NCBI GenBank assembly: GCA_009668015.1
Contig: WJYB01000011.1
Location: forward strand, 79,704-143,703
Origin: Enterobacteriaceae bacterium RIT714
GTDB lineage: Bacteria > Pseudomonadota > Gammaproteobacteria > Enterobacterales > Enterobacteriaceae
Length of the DNA: 64,000 bases
Direction of reading: 5' to 3'
The position numbers and the translations under genes were made by a program. Positions 41,599 to 51,256 of the stretch are shown piece by piece. Position 1 is the first letter of the stretch; each line of letters begins with the position of its first letter. The notes beneath the pieces were generated by a model. That model worked only from the letters and a program-made list of their open reading frames with translations. It searched no databases and had not been told where the DNA came from.

Positions 41599-42573
41599 TT
41601 ATGATTTTACCTGCGGGTTCACGCAGTTCTTTTCTGCCTTACCGTTCAGTGCGTCGATCAGATTATCCACCGCCGTGGCCGCCATGTTGTAGCGGGTTTC
41701 ATGCGTGGCGGAGCCAATATGGGGCAGGGCAACCACATTGGGCAGCGTCAGCAGCGGCGAATCGACAGGCAACGGCTCTTGTTCAAACACGTCCAGACCG
41801 GCGGCGTGGATCTCTCCATTTTGCAGGGCCTCAATCAGCGCTTTTTCATCCACAACCGGGCCACGACCCGCATTGATGAAAATGGCTGATTTCTTCATTT
41901 TCTCAAATTCGGCTTTACCGATCAGATGATGGGTTTCATCCGTCAGCGGCAGGATCAGGCAGACATAATCCGCTTCCTGTAACAGCGTATCTAAATCACA
42001 GTAGCGGGCGTTGAAGCGCTCTTCGGCTTCGCTGTGGTGACGGCGAGCGTTGTAGAGAACTGGCATATTGAAGCCGAAATGGGCGCGCTGAGCCAGCGCC
42101 AGCCCGATACGCCCCATGCCAACGACGCCCAGCGTTTTGCCATGCACATCAATGCCGAACCAGTCCGGACCGATGCTTTTGGTCCATTCTCCCGCCTTCA
42201 CGCGCTCTGCAACTTCCACCACGCGCCGAGCGGTACTCAGCACCAGCGCCATCAGCGTATCGGCGACCGTTTCTGTCAGTGCGGTCGGCGTGTGCATCAG
42301 CAGGATTTTGCGTGCGTTGAGGGCCTCGACATCAAAGTTGTCGTAGCCCACCGAGATGGTCGATGTTGCGCGAAGCTTTGGCATTTTCTCCAGCAATGCG
42401 CTATCGACTTTTTCGCTTGAACCCAGCAGCCCTTCGGCGCTGGCAAAGGCTTCTGCGTGCTGCGCCACGGTCTCCGGGCTCAAATTTTTCACCTGAGTCA
42501 CGCTGAAGTGTTCTTCAAGACGTTTTTGCAGATCATCGGGCAGTGCTTTATACAAAATGACGGACGGCTTCAT
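41599..42573 (-). CDS. ghrB: Glyoxylate/2-ketogluconate reductase (D-2-hydroxyacid dehydrogenase)
   Basis: A 324-residue NAD(P)H-dependent reductase, the same length as E. coli GhrB (YiaE), which reduces glyoxylate, hydroxypyruvate and 2-keto-D-gluconate. Cofactor motif [13 protein letters not shown] lies near residue 153. Catalytic Arg, Glu and His are in [11 protein letters not shown], the [16 protein letters not shown] neighbourhood and [12 protein letters not shown]. As the last gene of kguE-kguK-kguT-ghrB it could act as the KguD-like reductase that turns 2-keto-6-phosphogluconate into 6-phosphogluconate; that is inferred from context. Confidence 0.95.
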   Translation of the reverse strand: MKPSVILYKALPDDLQKRLEEHFSVTQVKNLSPETVAQHAEAFASAEGLLGSSEKVDSALLEKMPKLRATSTISVGYDNFDVEALNARKILLMHTPTALTETVADTLMALVLSTARRVVEVAERVKAGEWTKSIGPDWFGIDVHGKTLGVVGMGRIGLALAQRAHFGFNMPVLYNARRHHSEAEERFNARYCDLDTLLQEADYVCLILPLTDETHHLIGKAEFEKMKKSAIFINAGRGPVVDEKALIEALQNGEIHAAGLDVFEQEPLPVDSPLLTLPNVVALPHIGSATHETRYNMAATAVDNLIDALNGKAEKNCVNPQVKS

Positions 42574-42599
42574 GCTAATCTCCGTTGATTTTAAAAGGT

Positions 42600-43880
42600 T
42601 CAGGCGTGGCGTGCGCCAGCAGGGATCTGTTGATTATTAGCAGGCTTAACAATCAAAGTAAGCCACACTGAAGCAAAAAGTGCCACCCCCATAAAAATGT
42701 ATGAAGCTGAAGGATTACCGGTGGCGCCGTTCAGATAGCCAACAAACCAGGAGCCGAAGAATGAGCCGAGCGCGCCCATGCTGTTAATCAGCGCCATCGC
42801 GCCACCCGCGACGTTACGCGGCAGCATCTCCGGAATAATGGCAAAGAACGGGCCGTACGGGGCATACATCGCGGCACCGGCAATCACCAGCAAGGTGTAA
42901 GAGACCCAGAAGTGGTCAGCACCTACCGCCCAGGAACCGATAAAGGCGAAAGCGGCGATCAGCAGCAACGGCCAGACGAAAAGCTTACGGTTTTGCAGCT
43001 TATCCGATGCCCAGGAGACGACAATCATCGCAATGGTCGCGGCCAGATAGGGAACAGATGATAGCCAGCCGACTTCGACCATGCCAAGGTTTTCGCCGCC
43101 GCTGCGAATAATGGACGGCAACCACAGCACAAAACCGTAAACCCCAATACTCCACGCAAAATATTGCATACAAAGCAGAATCACGTTGCGCGAACGGAAG
43201 GCTTCGCCGTAGTTACGAACCGCTTTCAGTCCTTGTTGCTCTTTATCCAGCTCTGCCTGTAGCGCGGCTTTTTCCGCTTCAGAGAGCCATTTAGCCTGCG
43301 TCGGTTTGTCTTTGACCAGCACCCACCAGCAGAATGCCCAGATGATGGCCGGGAATCCTTCAATGATGAACATGTGACGCCAGCCGAACGACTGGATCAG
43401 GTATCCGGAGACCACTGACATCCACAGCACCGTGACCGGATTACCCAGAATCAGGAAGGTATTGGCGCGTGAACGTTCTGATTTGGTAAACCAGTTGCTG
43501 ATGTAGATCAGCATCGCAGGCATAACGGCGGCTTCGACCACGCCGAGAATAAAGCGAATCGCGGCCAGTGCAGGGATATTATTGACCATCCCGGTGAGCG
43601 ACGCGCAGGCTCCCCACAAAATCAGGCAGATGAAGATCAGTTTGCGTACGCTGCGACGTTCAGCGTAGATCGCCCCCGGGATCTGGAAGAAGAAATATCC
43701 CAGGAAGAACAGGGCGCCTAGCAGAGAGGAGACGCCCTTGGTGATCCCCAGATCTTCAGTGATCCCGGCAGCGGAAGCGAAACTAAAATTTGCGCGATCG
43801 AGATACGCCAGGCTGTACGTGATAAACACGATCGGCATGATGTACCACCAGCGTTTTACTGCATTGGTCGAGTTGTTCAT
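42600..43880 (-). CDS. kguT: 2-Ketogluconate transporter, MFS family
   Basis: A 426-residue major-facilitator protein of the anion:cation symporter (phthalate/glucarate) type with about twelve spans. Conserved family segments are [14 protein letters not shown] near the N-terminus and [15 protein letters not shown] after helix 2. It lies between a pfkB-type kinase and ghrB, in the order of the enterobacterial kgu operon, hence the transporter call. Start [14 protein letters not shown] is favoured; a 17-residue in-frame extension exists. Confidence 0.85.
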   Translation of the reverse strand: MNNSTNAVKRWWYIMPIVFITYSLAYLDRANFSFASAAGITEDLGITKGVSSLLGALFFLGYFFFQIPGAIYAERRSVRKLIFICLILWGACASLTGMVNNIPALAAIRFILGVVEAAVMPAMLIYISNWFTKSERSRANTFLILGNPVTVLWMSVVSGYLIQSFGWRHMFIIEGFPAIIWAFCWWVLVKDKPTQAKWLSEAEKAALQAELDKEQQGLKAVRNYGEAFRSRNVILLCMQYFAWSIGVYGFVLWLPSIIRSGGENLGMVEVGWLSSVPYLAATIAMIVVSWASDKLQNRKLFVWPLLLIAAFAFIGSWAVGADHFWVSYTLLVIAGAAMYAPYGPFFAIIPEMLPRNVAGGAMALINSMGALGSFFGSWFVGYLNGATGNPSASYIFMGVALFASVWLTLIVKPANNQQIPAGARHA

Positions 43881-43946
43881 AGGCTTGCCTCTGTGGTTGA
43901 GGTTTGTACCGCCGTGGTCTGTAGGGTACACGGAGGTAAATGGTTA

Positions 43947-44885
43947 TCACTCAGATAGTTGTTTTCGCGTTGGAAGCCCTTCGCTATCGCCCTGCACCTG
44001 AATCGCCAGCGAGCCGATGGTGTTGCCGCGCGCGACGGCCTGATGCAGCGTTTTGCCTTCCAGTAGTGCGCTGATCACCCCCACGGCGAATCCATCGCCT
44101 GCGCCGACGGTATCGACAACGTTATCAACCTTCACCGCGGCCACCGCGCCTTTCTCTCCTGCGGCGGTTTTAAACCATGCCCCGTCGGCACCCGTTTTCA
44201 GTACGACTGCTTTCACGCCCTGATGCAGATAAAAATCGGCAATGCCTTCCGGTGTTGTTTCGCCAGTCAGGATCATGCCCTCTTTCACACCGGGTAAAAC
44301 CCAGTCGGCCTTGAAGGCGAGGTGGTTCAGTTTTTCAACCATCTCCGCTTCGCTTTTCCACAGCACCGGGCGCAGGTTTGGATCGAATGAAATGGTTTTC
44401 CCCTGGGCTTTCATTGTGCTGGCCGCATGATCAAGCAGGGCATAAGAGCTGGCCGACAGCGCTGCCGCTACGCCGCTCAAATGCAGATGCCGCGCCGAGG
44501 AGAAATATGCCGGATGATAATCTTCGGTCGAAAGATGGCTCGCTGCGGAGCCTTTACGGAAATACTCCACAATGGGATCGGTTCCATTTTCGACTTTAGA
44601 CTTCAGCTGAAACCCGGTCGGAAAGCGTCCGTCGAGCGTCACGCCTGCTGCATCAATCCCCTCTTTTTTCAGCGAATCGAGAACAAACTGGCCAAAGCTG
44701 TCGTTACCTACGCGGCTGACCCAGCCGACGTTCAAACCCAGACGCGCCAGGCCGGTTGCGACGTTCAGTTCGGCCCCGGCAACGCGTTTGATAAAGGCGT
44801 CGACGCTGCTCAGTTCACCGGTTTTGGTGGCGACAAACATGGCCATCGCTTCACCGATGGTGATGACATCCAGAGAGTCAGACAT
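43947..44885 (-). CDS. kguK: 2-Ketogluconokinase, PfkB family
   Basis: A 312-residue ribokinase-fold sugar kinase. The N-terminal substrate region is ITIGEAMAMFVATK, the PfkB motif is VDTVGAGDGFAVGV with the catalytic Asp near residue 258, and a phosphate-site SFDPNLRPVLW lies in the middle. It would phosphorylate 2-keto-D-gluconate to the 6-phosphate. ATG at 44885 has AGGA eight bases upstream; a GTG five codons earlier overlaps kguE. It is related to KdgK, so 2-keto-3-deoxygluconate is an alternative substrate, but the neighbours favour 2-ketogluconate. Confidence 0.85.
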   Translation of the reverse strand: MSDSLDVITIGEAMAMFVATKTGELSSVDAFIKRVAGAELNVATGLARLGLNVGWVSRVGNDSFGQFVLDSLKKEGIDAAGVTLDGRFPTGFQLKSKVENGTDPIVEYFRKGSAASHLSTEDYHPAYFSSARHLHLSGVAAALSASSYALLDHAASTMKAQGKTISFDPNLRPVLWKSEAEMVEKLNHLAFKADWVLPGVKEGMILTGETTPEGIADFYLHQGVKAVVLKTGADGAWFKTAAGEKGAVAAVKVDNVVDTVGAGDGFAVGVISALLEGKTLHQAVARGNTIGSLAIQVQGDSEGLPTRKQLSE

Positions 44886-44889
44886 AGCG

Positions 44890-45639
44890 TTATTCCTCAC
44901 GCAGTAAATTGACGTAATGGCGGGTCACCGCGGCTAAATCCGGGCCTTCGAGCGGGAATTCAATGCCGCGCGGCGCATCCGCCGGAAGATGATTGAGCAG
45001 ATCCAGCCAGCGAGAATCGGCGTTATCCGGCGCCACGGCGCGGTAGTGATGATGGTGCGGAACAGCGGCTTTGACGTGGATATAACTGACCGCTGGCGCC
45101 AGATGGCGGGCGGCCTCTTCCGGTGATTCGCCAACCCAAAGCCAGTTGCCGGTATCAAATGTGAGGGTGACAGGTAATTCCATCACCCGGCACGCGGCCT
45201 TGAAGCGCTGCATTGGCGCGAGTTGGCCGCAGTCGGTCTGGTCATTTTCGACAACCAGCGCCATACCGCTCTCAACGAGCAAAGCACGCAGCTCGTCAAG
45301 CGGTTGTTTGTCGCGGAAATGGCCGAGTGACACTTTGAGCCACAGCGCATTCAGCGTACTGGCTTCCGCGAGATAGCGCGGGAGTTCCGGATTGAGCGTG
45401 CCGTCGGGCATCAATAACGCGTCGGGGGCGGAGTAGCAGGCAAACAACCCCAGCAATTCGATTGACTGCGCCAGCGTCGGGAGTATCTGCAACTCCTCAT
45501 CGCTGAAGAGTTCACGCCGGATCTCGACGCCATCTGCGCCACCCGAAGCGATAATCGGCAGCATGGCTCGCTGTCCGCCTGCCTGACGAATCTTATCCGC
45601 GCCATACGCGGCGGTCACGACGATGATTTTCCTGGCCAT
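44890..45639 (-). CDS. kguE: KguE-like sugar phosphate isomerase/epimerase
   Basis: A 249-residue TIM-barrel protein of the xylose-isomerase-like/AP-endonuclease-2 superfamily. Metal-site candidates include Glu in GVEIRRELF, Glu in LVVENDQTD, Asp/His in TFDTGNWLW and YIHVKAA, and Glu in RGIEFPLEGPD. Its exact reaction in 2-ketogluconate use is not established. Start MARKIIVVTAAYG has AGGA eight bases upstream; an earlier ATG lacks a ribosome site. It is the first gene of the cluster, 41 bases downstream of a strong palindrome. Confidence 0.82.
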   Translation of the reverse strand: MARKIIVVTAAYGADKIRQAGGQRAMLPIIASGGADGVEIRRELFSDEELQILPTLAQSIELLGLFACYSAPDALLMPDGTLNPELPRYLAEASTLNALWLKVSLGHFRDKQPLDELRALLVESGMALVVENDQTDCGQLAPMQRFKAACRVMELPVTLTFDTGNWLWVGESPEEAARHLAPAVSYIHVKAAVPHHHHYRAVAPDNADSRWLDLLNHLPADAPRGIEFPLEGPDLAAVTRHYVNLLREE

Positions 45640-45679
45640 TGGCTGATTCCTGTTCATAGCTGATAATAAATACGCTAGA

Positions 45680-45693
45680 TGGAACCGGTTCCA
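45680..45693. promoter_or_regulatory. PtxS-like operator upstream of kguE
   Basis: TGGAACCGGTTCCA is a perfect 14-bp palindrome with the CG centre typical of LacI-family sites. It is close to the Pseudomonas PtxS operator TGAAACCGGTTTCA, which controls 2-ketogluconate genes. It lies between the regulator gene and kguE, 41 bases from the kguE start. Confidence 0.75.
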
Positions 45694-45742
45694 AAAGAAA
45701 GGTCAGGATAGTGAATTTATGATCGTCATCACGAAGGGGAAA

Positions 45743-46759
45743 TTAACGTGCGGTTGAACCCCGCACGATCAGCTCACCAGAGAAAACCTGCTCACGAACG
45801 GCATCGTTGAGACCTTCAATGCGGCGTACCACCTGTTCGACAGCGGCGTAGCCAATCTGCCAGGTGGGCTGTTTGAGCGTTGTAATGCCAACACCTGCCA
45901 GCTCTGCCCATTCCAGTTCGTCAAACCCTAACAGACCGATATCGCTGCCCCAGTGCAGTCCAACGCGCTTAAGGGAGCGCGCAACCTGCAGCGTGAGGGC
46001 ACCGTTGGCCGAGATCACCGCTTTACGCATTCCGCGATGACGGGTATGGAACTGGCGCAGGGTATTATCCATTTGATCGGCTTCATGCAGCGGAATTTCG
46101 GCATTTTCGGCGATGACGCCGGGATAACGAGCCAAAGTGGCGCGAAATGCGCTCAGGCGATCGCGGCGGGTGTTGACCATTCCCAGCGGCTCGCTCATAA
46201 ATAAAATCGCCTCAAAACCCTGCTCGATAAGATGTTCCGTGGCGGTTGTCGCCGCCTGAGTGTTGTCCAGCCCCACCACATCGCAGGCGAATTCCGGGAT
46301 TTTGCGATCGATGAGCACCATCGGCAGCGAGGATTGTTGCAGGCGGTTAAGCCCTTCTTCGCGCATCCCGACGGCATTAACGACAATGCCTTCGACCTGG
46401 TAACTGCGCAGCAGATCGAGATAGTGCAGCTCCTGGTCCACTTCGTTATTGGTGTTACAGACCAGCGGCGTAAACCCTTTTTCGCGGCAGGCGGCTTCAA
46501 TGCCACTCAATACGTTCACCGAGTAGGGGTTGGTAATGTCGGCGATAATCAGCCCGATAAGGCGGGTACGCCCGCGCTTCAGGCCGCGTGCCATCAGGCT
46601 GGGACGATAATCGAGTTCAGCGATGGCCTGTTCAATACGGGCCAGCAATGCATCGGAAAGCAGATGTTTCTCGCCATTCAGATAGCGTGAAATACTGGTT
46701 TTACCGGTTTTGGCGGCTTTCGCCACATCGCTGATGGTTGGCCGTGCTGATTTGCTCAT
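45743..46759 (-). CDS. LacI-family regulator of the kgu cluster (PtxS-like)
   Basis: A 338-residue LacI/GalR regulator. The helix-turn-helix and hinge are at the N-terminus (ISDVAKAAKTGKTSISRYLNG, then YRPSLMARGLKRG). A periplasmic-binding-like effector domain follows (LIGLIIADITNPYSVNVLSGI region). AGGGA lies upstream of the ATG at 46759; a 63-residue upstream extension through a repeat is not credible. It is transcribed toward kguE, with the palindrome 45680-45693 between them. By analogy to PtxS the ligand would be 2-ketogluconate. Confidence 0.85.
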   Translation of the reverse strand: MSKSARPTISDVAKAAKTGKTSISRYLNGEKHLLSDALLARIEQAIAELDYRPSLMARGLKRGRTRLIGLIIADITNPYSVNVLSGIEAACREKGFTPLVCNTNNEVDQELHYLDLLRSYQVEGIVVNAVGMREEGLNRLQQSSLPMVLIDRKIPEFACDVVGLDNTQAATTATEHLIEQGFEAILFMSEPLGMVNTRRDRLSAFRATLARYPGVIAENAEIPLHEADQMDNTLRQFHTRHRGMRKAVISANGALTLQVARSLKRVGLHWGSDIGLLGFDELEWAELAGVGITTLKQPTWQIGYAAVEQVVRRIEGLNDAVREQVFSGELIVRGSTAR

Positions 46760-46810
46760 CGTTGATTCCCTTGGGATTAGTGAGAACACCTTAGCGGGAA
46801 AAATAACTAT

Positions 46811-46824
46811 GGCAAGCGCTTCCT
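46811..46824. promoter_or_regulatory. Possible LacI-type operator upstream of the regulator gene
   Basis: GGCAAGCGCTTCCT has the palindromic core AAGCGCTT with a central CG, a form common for LacI-family sites. It is about 50 bases upstream of the regulator's start and may be its autoregulatory site, though it differs from the kguE palindrome. Confidence 0.35.
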
Positions 46825-46848
46825 GCCGGATGGTTAGTGTGGCCTGAT

Positions 46849-46931
46849 GGCCCTCTCCACAGGGAGGCTTTCCCTTGAGGGAGAGGGGGAAATGCGCACG
46901 CTGATGTCCGCATCCCCACAGTGAGAGGGCG
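46849..46931. repeat. Palindromic repeat, yiaD-regulator gap
   Basis: CCCTCTCCACAGGGAGG, CCCTTGAGGGAGAGGGGGA and CCCCACAGTGAGAGGGCG are diverged copies of the same intergenic repeat family, arranged as a composite. It lies between the yiaD terminator and the LacI-type gene. Confidence 0.6.
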
Positions 46932-46963
46932 AAAACACGCAACGGCAACGGGTGTTGCCGTTG
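46931..46963 (-). terminator. Terminator of yiaD
   Basis: CAACGGCAAC-gggt-GTTGCCGTTG is a perfect 10-bp stem. On the minus strand it is followed by CGTGTTTTCG, and it begins eight bases after the yiaD stop. Confidence 0.75.
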
Positions 46964-46970
46964 GATTGAC

Positions 46971-47633
46971 TTACTGAATCGGGCTTAAGGTGATCTCAAC
47001 GCGGCGGTTTTGCGCTTTGCCTTCTGCCGTACTGTTGCTGGCGATTGGATTTGCCGGCCCCATCCCGCTGGTGCGGATGCGGTTAGCGGCGACTCCCTGA
47101 GTAATGAGCGCGCTGGCGACAGAATCGGCACGCTGCTGAGACAGGCGCATATTCAGATCCTGACTGCCCGTGCTGTCCGTGTAGCCCGTCACGTTGACGG
47201 CCGTTTTACTGTACTCCTTCAGGACCATCGCCACGCCGGTCAGCGTGTTCGCGCCTGCCGGTTTCAGCGTTGCGCTGCTGCTGTCGAAGGTGACATTGTT
47301 TGGCATGTTCAGGATGATGTTATCGCCACTTCGCGTCACACTCACGCCTGTTCCCTGCATTTTGTCGCGCAGTTTGGCTTCCTGCACATCCATGTAATAA
47401 CCCACGCCGCCGCCGAGCGCTGCGCCTGCTGCCGCTCCAATCAGAGCGCCTTTGCCGCGATCTTTTTTCGAGGAGGAGAGCACGCCCACGCCTGCGCCTA
47501 CCAATGAACCAATCCCTGCGCCAATGCCGGATTTGCCCGCTTCGCGTTCACCGGTATAAGGGTTTGTGGTGCAGCCAGAAACAGCCAGAGCTCCGCTCAC
47601 CAGAGCGGCAATAACGAGTACGCGTTTATTCAT
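46971..47633 (-). CDS. yiaD: OmpA-family lipoprotein YiaD
   Basis: A 220-residue outer-membrane lipoprotein (219 in E. coli). The signal peptide ends in the lipobox AVSGC (Cys about 21). A glycine-zipper stretch follows (GIGAGIGSLVGAGVGVL, then GAAAGAALGGGVGYYMD). The C-terminal OmpA-like peptidoglycan-binding domain (about residues 110-216) has GYTDSTGSQDLNMRLSQQRA. In E. coli it is a multicopy suppressor of a bamD mutant. It is divergent from bisC. Confidence 0.96.
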   Translation of the reverse strand: MNKRVLVIAALVSGALAVSGCTTNPYTGEREAGKSGIGAGIGSLVGAGVGVLSSSKKDRGKGALIGAAAGAALGGGVGYYMDVQEAKLRDKMQGTGVSVTRSGDNIILNMPNNVTFDSSSATLKPAGANTLTGVAMVLKEYSKTAVNVTGYTDSTGSQDLNMRLSQQRADSVASALITQGVAANRIRTSGMGPANPIASNSTAEGKAQNRRVEITLSPIQ

Positions 47634-47800
47634 CTTCTTTCCTTAATCCTTTTTATTCTTTGCCACGACGCACGTGGCGGTTGATTATGACGTCCGGATA
47701 CGTAGAAAATTCCGGGGATAACTCTGAAATTTGTGTCAAACCATAAACAGCCTCAAAGAAGGCCGTCATACCTGCAACAGCCAACCCAGGAGCGCACGCT

Positions 47801-50128
47801 TTGACCACCAAAACAAAAACGATTCTGACCGCAGCCCACTGGGGCCCGATGCTGGTTGAAACCGACGGCGAGAATGTGTTGTCCTCGCGCGGGGCGCTGC
47901 CAACAACGCACCCCAACTCGCTACAAACTGTCGTGCGCGATCAGGTTCACAGTAAAACGCGCGTGCGCTGGCCGATGGTGCGTAAAGGCTTTTTGGCCTC
48001 GCCGGATAAACCGCAGGGGATTCGCGGGCAGGATGAATTTGTGCGCGTGAGCTGGGACGACGCGCTGGCGCTGATCCACTCTCAGCATCAGCGCATCCGC
48101 GACAGCTACGGTCCTTCTTCCATTTTCGCCGGGTCGTATGGCTGGCGATCCAACGGCGTGCTGCATAAAGCAGCCACCTTGCTACAGCGCTACATGAGCC
48201 TGGCGGGCGGTTACACCGGGCATCTCGGCGACTATTCCACCGGTGCGGCGCAGGCGATTATGCCCTACGTCGTGGGGGGCAATGAAGTTTACCAGCAGCA
48301 GACCAGCTGGCCGCTGGTACTGGAGCATACCGATGTGGTGGTGTTGTGGAGCGCCAATCCACTCAACACCCTGAAAATTGCGTGGAATGCCTCGGATGAG
48401 CAGGGCATTCCTTATTTCGACGCCCTGCGTAAAAGCGGCAAGCGATTGATCTGCATCGATCCGATGCGTTCTGAAACGATGGATTTCCTGGGAGAAAGCG
48501 CCGAGTGGATCGCCCCGCATATGGGCACCGATGTCGCCATGATGTTAGGGATCGCCCATACGCTGGTGGAAAATGGCTGGCATGACGCTGCGTTTCTGGC
48601 GCGCTGCACGACCGGCTTTGACATCTTCGCCGACTATCTGACAGGGAAAACCGATGGTGTTGCCAAAACCGCGGAGTGGGCTGCGGAAATTTGTGGCGTT
48701 GAGAGCGCTAAAATTCGTGAACTTGCAGCGTTGTTCCATAAAAACACCACTATGTTGATGTCCGGCTGGGGAATGCAGCGCCAGCAGTTTGGCGAGCAAA
48801 AACACTGGATGCTGGTGACACTTGCGGCCATGTTGGGTCAGATTGGCACCCCGGGCGGCGGTTTTGGGCTCTCCTATCACTTTGCCAATGGCGGCAATCC
48901 GACGCGTCGCGCGGCGGTGCTGGCCTCGATGCAAGGTTCTGTGCAGGGGGGCATTGATGCGGTAGAGAAAATTCCGGTCGCGCGCATTGTCGAAGCGCTG
49001 GAGAATCCGGGCGGTTTTTATCAGCACAACGGCATGGATCGCCATTTCCCGGATATTCGTTTTGTCTGGTGGGCGGGCGGCGCTAACTTTACCCACCATC
49101 AGGATACTAACCGCCTGATTCGTGCCTGGCAAAAGCCCGAGCTGGTGGTTATTTCTGAATGCTTCTGGACGGCAGCGGCCAGACATGCCGATATCGTTCT
49201 GCCGGCGACGACCTCTTTTGAGCGTAACGATCTCACCATGACCGGTGATTACAGCAATCAGCATATGGTGCCGATGAAGCGGGTAGTGCCGCCACGTGAT
49301 GAGGCGCGCGATGATTTTGAGGTGTTCGCGGAGCTGAGTGAGCGCTGGGAGCAGGGTGGCCGGGAGCGTTTTACTGAAGGTAAATCCGATCTTGAATGGC
49401 TTGAGACGTTTTATCAGATTGCCGGACAGCGCGGCGCGTCGCAGGGCGTGACACTACCGCCGTTCGCCCAATTCTGGGAAGCGAATGAAATTTTCGAAAT
49501 GCCAGAGAACGCAGAGAACGCCAGCTTTGTTCGTTTTGCCGATTTCCGCCGTGACCCGCAAACGCACCCGTTAAAAACGGAGAGCGGCAAAATTGAAATT
49601 TATTCGCAGCGTATCGCCAGCTTTAACTACGCCGACTGTCCGCCGCATCCTATGTGGCTGGAGCCGGACGAGTGGCACGGTAATGCGCAGCCAAAACAGC
49701 TGCAGCTGCTCTCTGCGCACCCGGCGCATCGCCTGCACAGTCAGCTCAACTATTCTTCCCTGCGCGAGCAGTACGCCGTCGCCGGGCGTGAGCCGATAAC
49801 GCTTCACCCCACGGATGCAATGGCGCGTGGTATCCATGATGGCGACGTGGTGCGCGTCTGGAACGCGCGCGGACAGGTGCTGGCGGGTGCAGTGGTGAGC
49901 GATGGTATTAAACCGGGTGTGATTTGTATTCACCAGGGGGCGTGGCCGGATCTGGAACGTAGCGAGGGCGGGATTTGTAAAAACGGTGCGGTCAACGTGC
50001 TGACCAAAGATCTCCCCAGCTCGAAGCTGGGGAACGGATGCGCAGGGAATACGGCGCTGGCCTGGGTAGAAAAATATCAGGGGCCGGAGCTTACGTTAAC
50101 GGCGTTTGATCCGCCTGCCAGCTCATAA
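47801..50128 (+). CDS. bisC: Biotin sulfoxide reductase
   Basis: A 775-residue cytoplasmic molybdopterin enzyme of the DMSO/TMAO-reductase family that reduces biotin sulfoxide (and methionine sulfoxide in E. coli). There is no Tat signal. Molybdenum-site segments include [14 protein letters not shown] and the Ser-ligand region [12 protein letters not shown]-terminal cofactor-binding segments are [11 protein letters not shown] and [11 protein letters not shown]. The frame opens at TTG with AGGAG eight bases upstream; no ATG in frame is near. The last 38 bases overlap the convergent yiaC. Confidence 0.94.
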   Translation: MTTKTKTILTAAHWGPMLVETDGENVLSSRGALPTTHPNSLQTVVRDQVHSKTRVRWPMVRKGFLASPDKPQGIRGQDEFVRVSWDDALALIHSQHQRIRDSYGPSSIFAGSYGWRSNGVLHKAATLLQRYMSLAGGYTGHLGDYSTGAAQAIMPYVVGGNEVYQQQTSWPLVLEHTDVVVLWSANPLNTLKIAWNASDEQGIPYFDALRKSGKRLICIDPMRSETMDFLGESAEWIAPHMGTDVAMMLGIAHTLVENGWHDAAFLARCTTGFDIFADYLTGKTDGVAKTAEWAAEICGVESAKIRELAALFHKNTTMLMSGWGMQRQQFGEQKHWMLVTLAAMLGQIGTPGGGFGLSYHFANGGNPTRRAAVLASMQGSVQGGIDAVEKIPVARIVEALENPGGFYQHNGMDRHFPDIRFVWWAGGANFTHHQDTNRLIRAWQKPELVVISECFWTAAARHADIVLPATTSFERNDLTMTGDYSNQHMVPMKRVVPPRDEARDDFEVFAELSERWEQGGRERFTEGKSDLEWLETFYQIAGQRGASQGVTLPPFAQFWEANEIFEMPENAENASFVRFADFRRDPQTHPLKTESGKIEIYSQRIASFNYADCPPHPMWLEPDEWHGNAQPKQLQLLSAHPAHRLHSQLNYSSLREQYAVAGREPITLHPTDAMARGIHDGDVVRVWNARGQVLAGAVVSDGIKPGVICIHQGAWPDLERSEGGICKNGAVNVLTKDLPSSKLGNGCAGNTALAWVEKYQGPELTLTAFDPPASS

Positions 50129-50537
50129 TCCAGGTCGGGTGTTGCGTCTCTTCCTGCCACGCGCTGTCTTCAATACGAAAGCCCTGAGCATGGTAGAAAT
50201 TCACCGCCCGGCTGTTTTTCTGATACACCTCCAGGCTTAAATACGAGAAGCGCTGTTGCACATAGTGGATCAGCGCGTGCCCGATCCCTTTACCCAGATG
50301 CGCGGTGGCGACAAACAGTGCGCCGATAAACTGCGATTGCATCACGCTGATAAAACCGCGCACCTCTCCGGCTTCTTCCCATACCCAGGTTTCTGCTGAC
50401 GGGAGATAAGCATCGCGGACGAGTGCCTCGCTTTCTGTCCAGTAGCGCGCGTCAATAAAGGGATGCGCTTCGGTCGTGCTTTCAAGCCATAAACTGAGCA
50501 GCGGCGCGGTGTTTTCACTTTGCCATTTGCGGATCAT
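50091..50537 (-). CDS. yiaC: GNAT acetyltransferase YiaC
   Basis: A 148-residue GNAT-fold enzyme (146 in E. coli, where YiaC has been reported as a protein lysine acetyltransferase). The acetyl-CoA P-loop is in [16 protein letters not shown] (about residues 78-93), and [13 protein letters not shown] is motif B. Its start overlaps tag by 23 bases and its end overlaps bisC by 38, making a compact block. Confidence 0.93.
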   Translation of the reverse strand: MIRKWQSENTAPLLSLWLESTTEAHPFIDARYWTESEALVRDAYLPSAETWVWEEAGEVRGFISVMQSQFIGALFVATAHLGKGIGHALIHYVQQRFSYLSLEVYQKNSRAVNFYHAQGFRIEDSAWQEETQHPTWIMSWQADQTPLT

Positions 50538-51096
50538 GTTGGCCTCCAGGGTGGCAAAAACAGCCCGTGATGTGATCGTTCACCAGGCCGCAGGCTTGCA
50601 TGAAAGAGTAGCAAATTGTCGTGCCAATGAACTTGAAGCCGCGCTTTTTGAGCGCTTTTGACAGAGCATCTGATGCGGGCGTCGAGGTGGCAATCTCTGC
50701 CAGCGTTGCGGCCTGTGTGATCTGCGGCGTATGGTCGACGAACGACCAGACAAAATCTGAAAAGGATTCGCCGTTTGCTTCCATGGCCAGGTAAGCCCGC
50801 GCGTTGCCGATAATGGCCTGAATTTTACCTCGGTGACGAATAATCCCGGCGTCCAGCACCAGTCTTTCCACATCTTCGTCGGTCATTGCCGCAACGCGTT
50901 CAGGATCAAAACGATGGAAGGCGTTACGGTAATTCTCCCGTTTTTTCAGTACCGTAATCCACGATAACCCCGCTTGCTGGCCCTCAAGACAGATCATCTC
51001 AAAGAGCTTTTTGCCGTCATTTTCTGGAACACCCCACTCTTTATCGTGATAGTCGATATAGAGCTGATCCTGGCTGACCCAACCGCAACGTTGCAT
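50515..51096 (-). CDS. tag: DNA-3-methyladenine glycosylase I
   Basis: Removes 3-methyladenine from alkylated DNA. The 193-residue protein (187 in E. coli) starts MQRCGWVSQDQLYIDYHDKE. The zinc ligands of the family are Cys4 and a His near 17 with a late His and Cys in NDHITGCFCHPG. The glycosylase core has LEGQQAGLSWITVL and FKFIGTTICYSFMQA. It is constitutive in E. coli, unlike alkA. The extra C-terminal residues overlap yiaC. Confidence 0.97.
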   Translation of the reverse strand: MQRCGWVSQDQLYIDYHDKEWGVPENDGKKLFEMICLEGQQAGLSWITVLKKRENYRNAFHRFDPERVAAMTDEDVERLVLDAGIIRHRGKIQAIIGNARAYLAMEANGESFSDFVWSFVDHTPQITQAATLAEIATSTPASDALSKALKKRGFKFIGTTICYSFMQACGLVNDHITGCFCHPGGQHDPQMAK

Positions 51097-51256
51097 AGGT
51101 TTTCTTCCTTATTAATGATGAATCCGCAAAAAATTCAACCAACCTGGCTTGACGTGTGTCTTAAAGAGACAATATTTAATTAAGGGTTATGCCCTCATAC
51201 CTCTTTCTGAACAATGACAAATATCGCCGAACTCGGCTCTCTCTGGAGTCGCTTTG

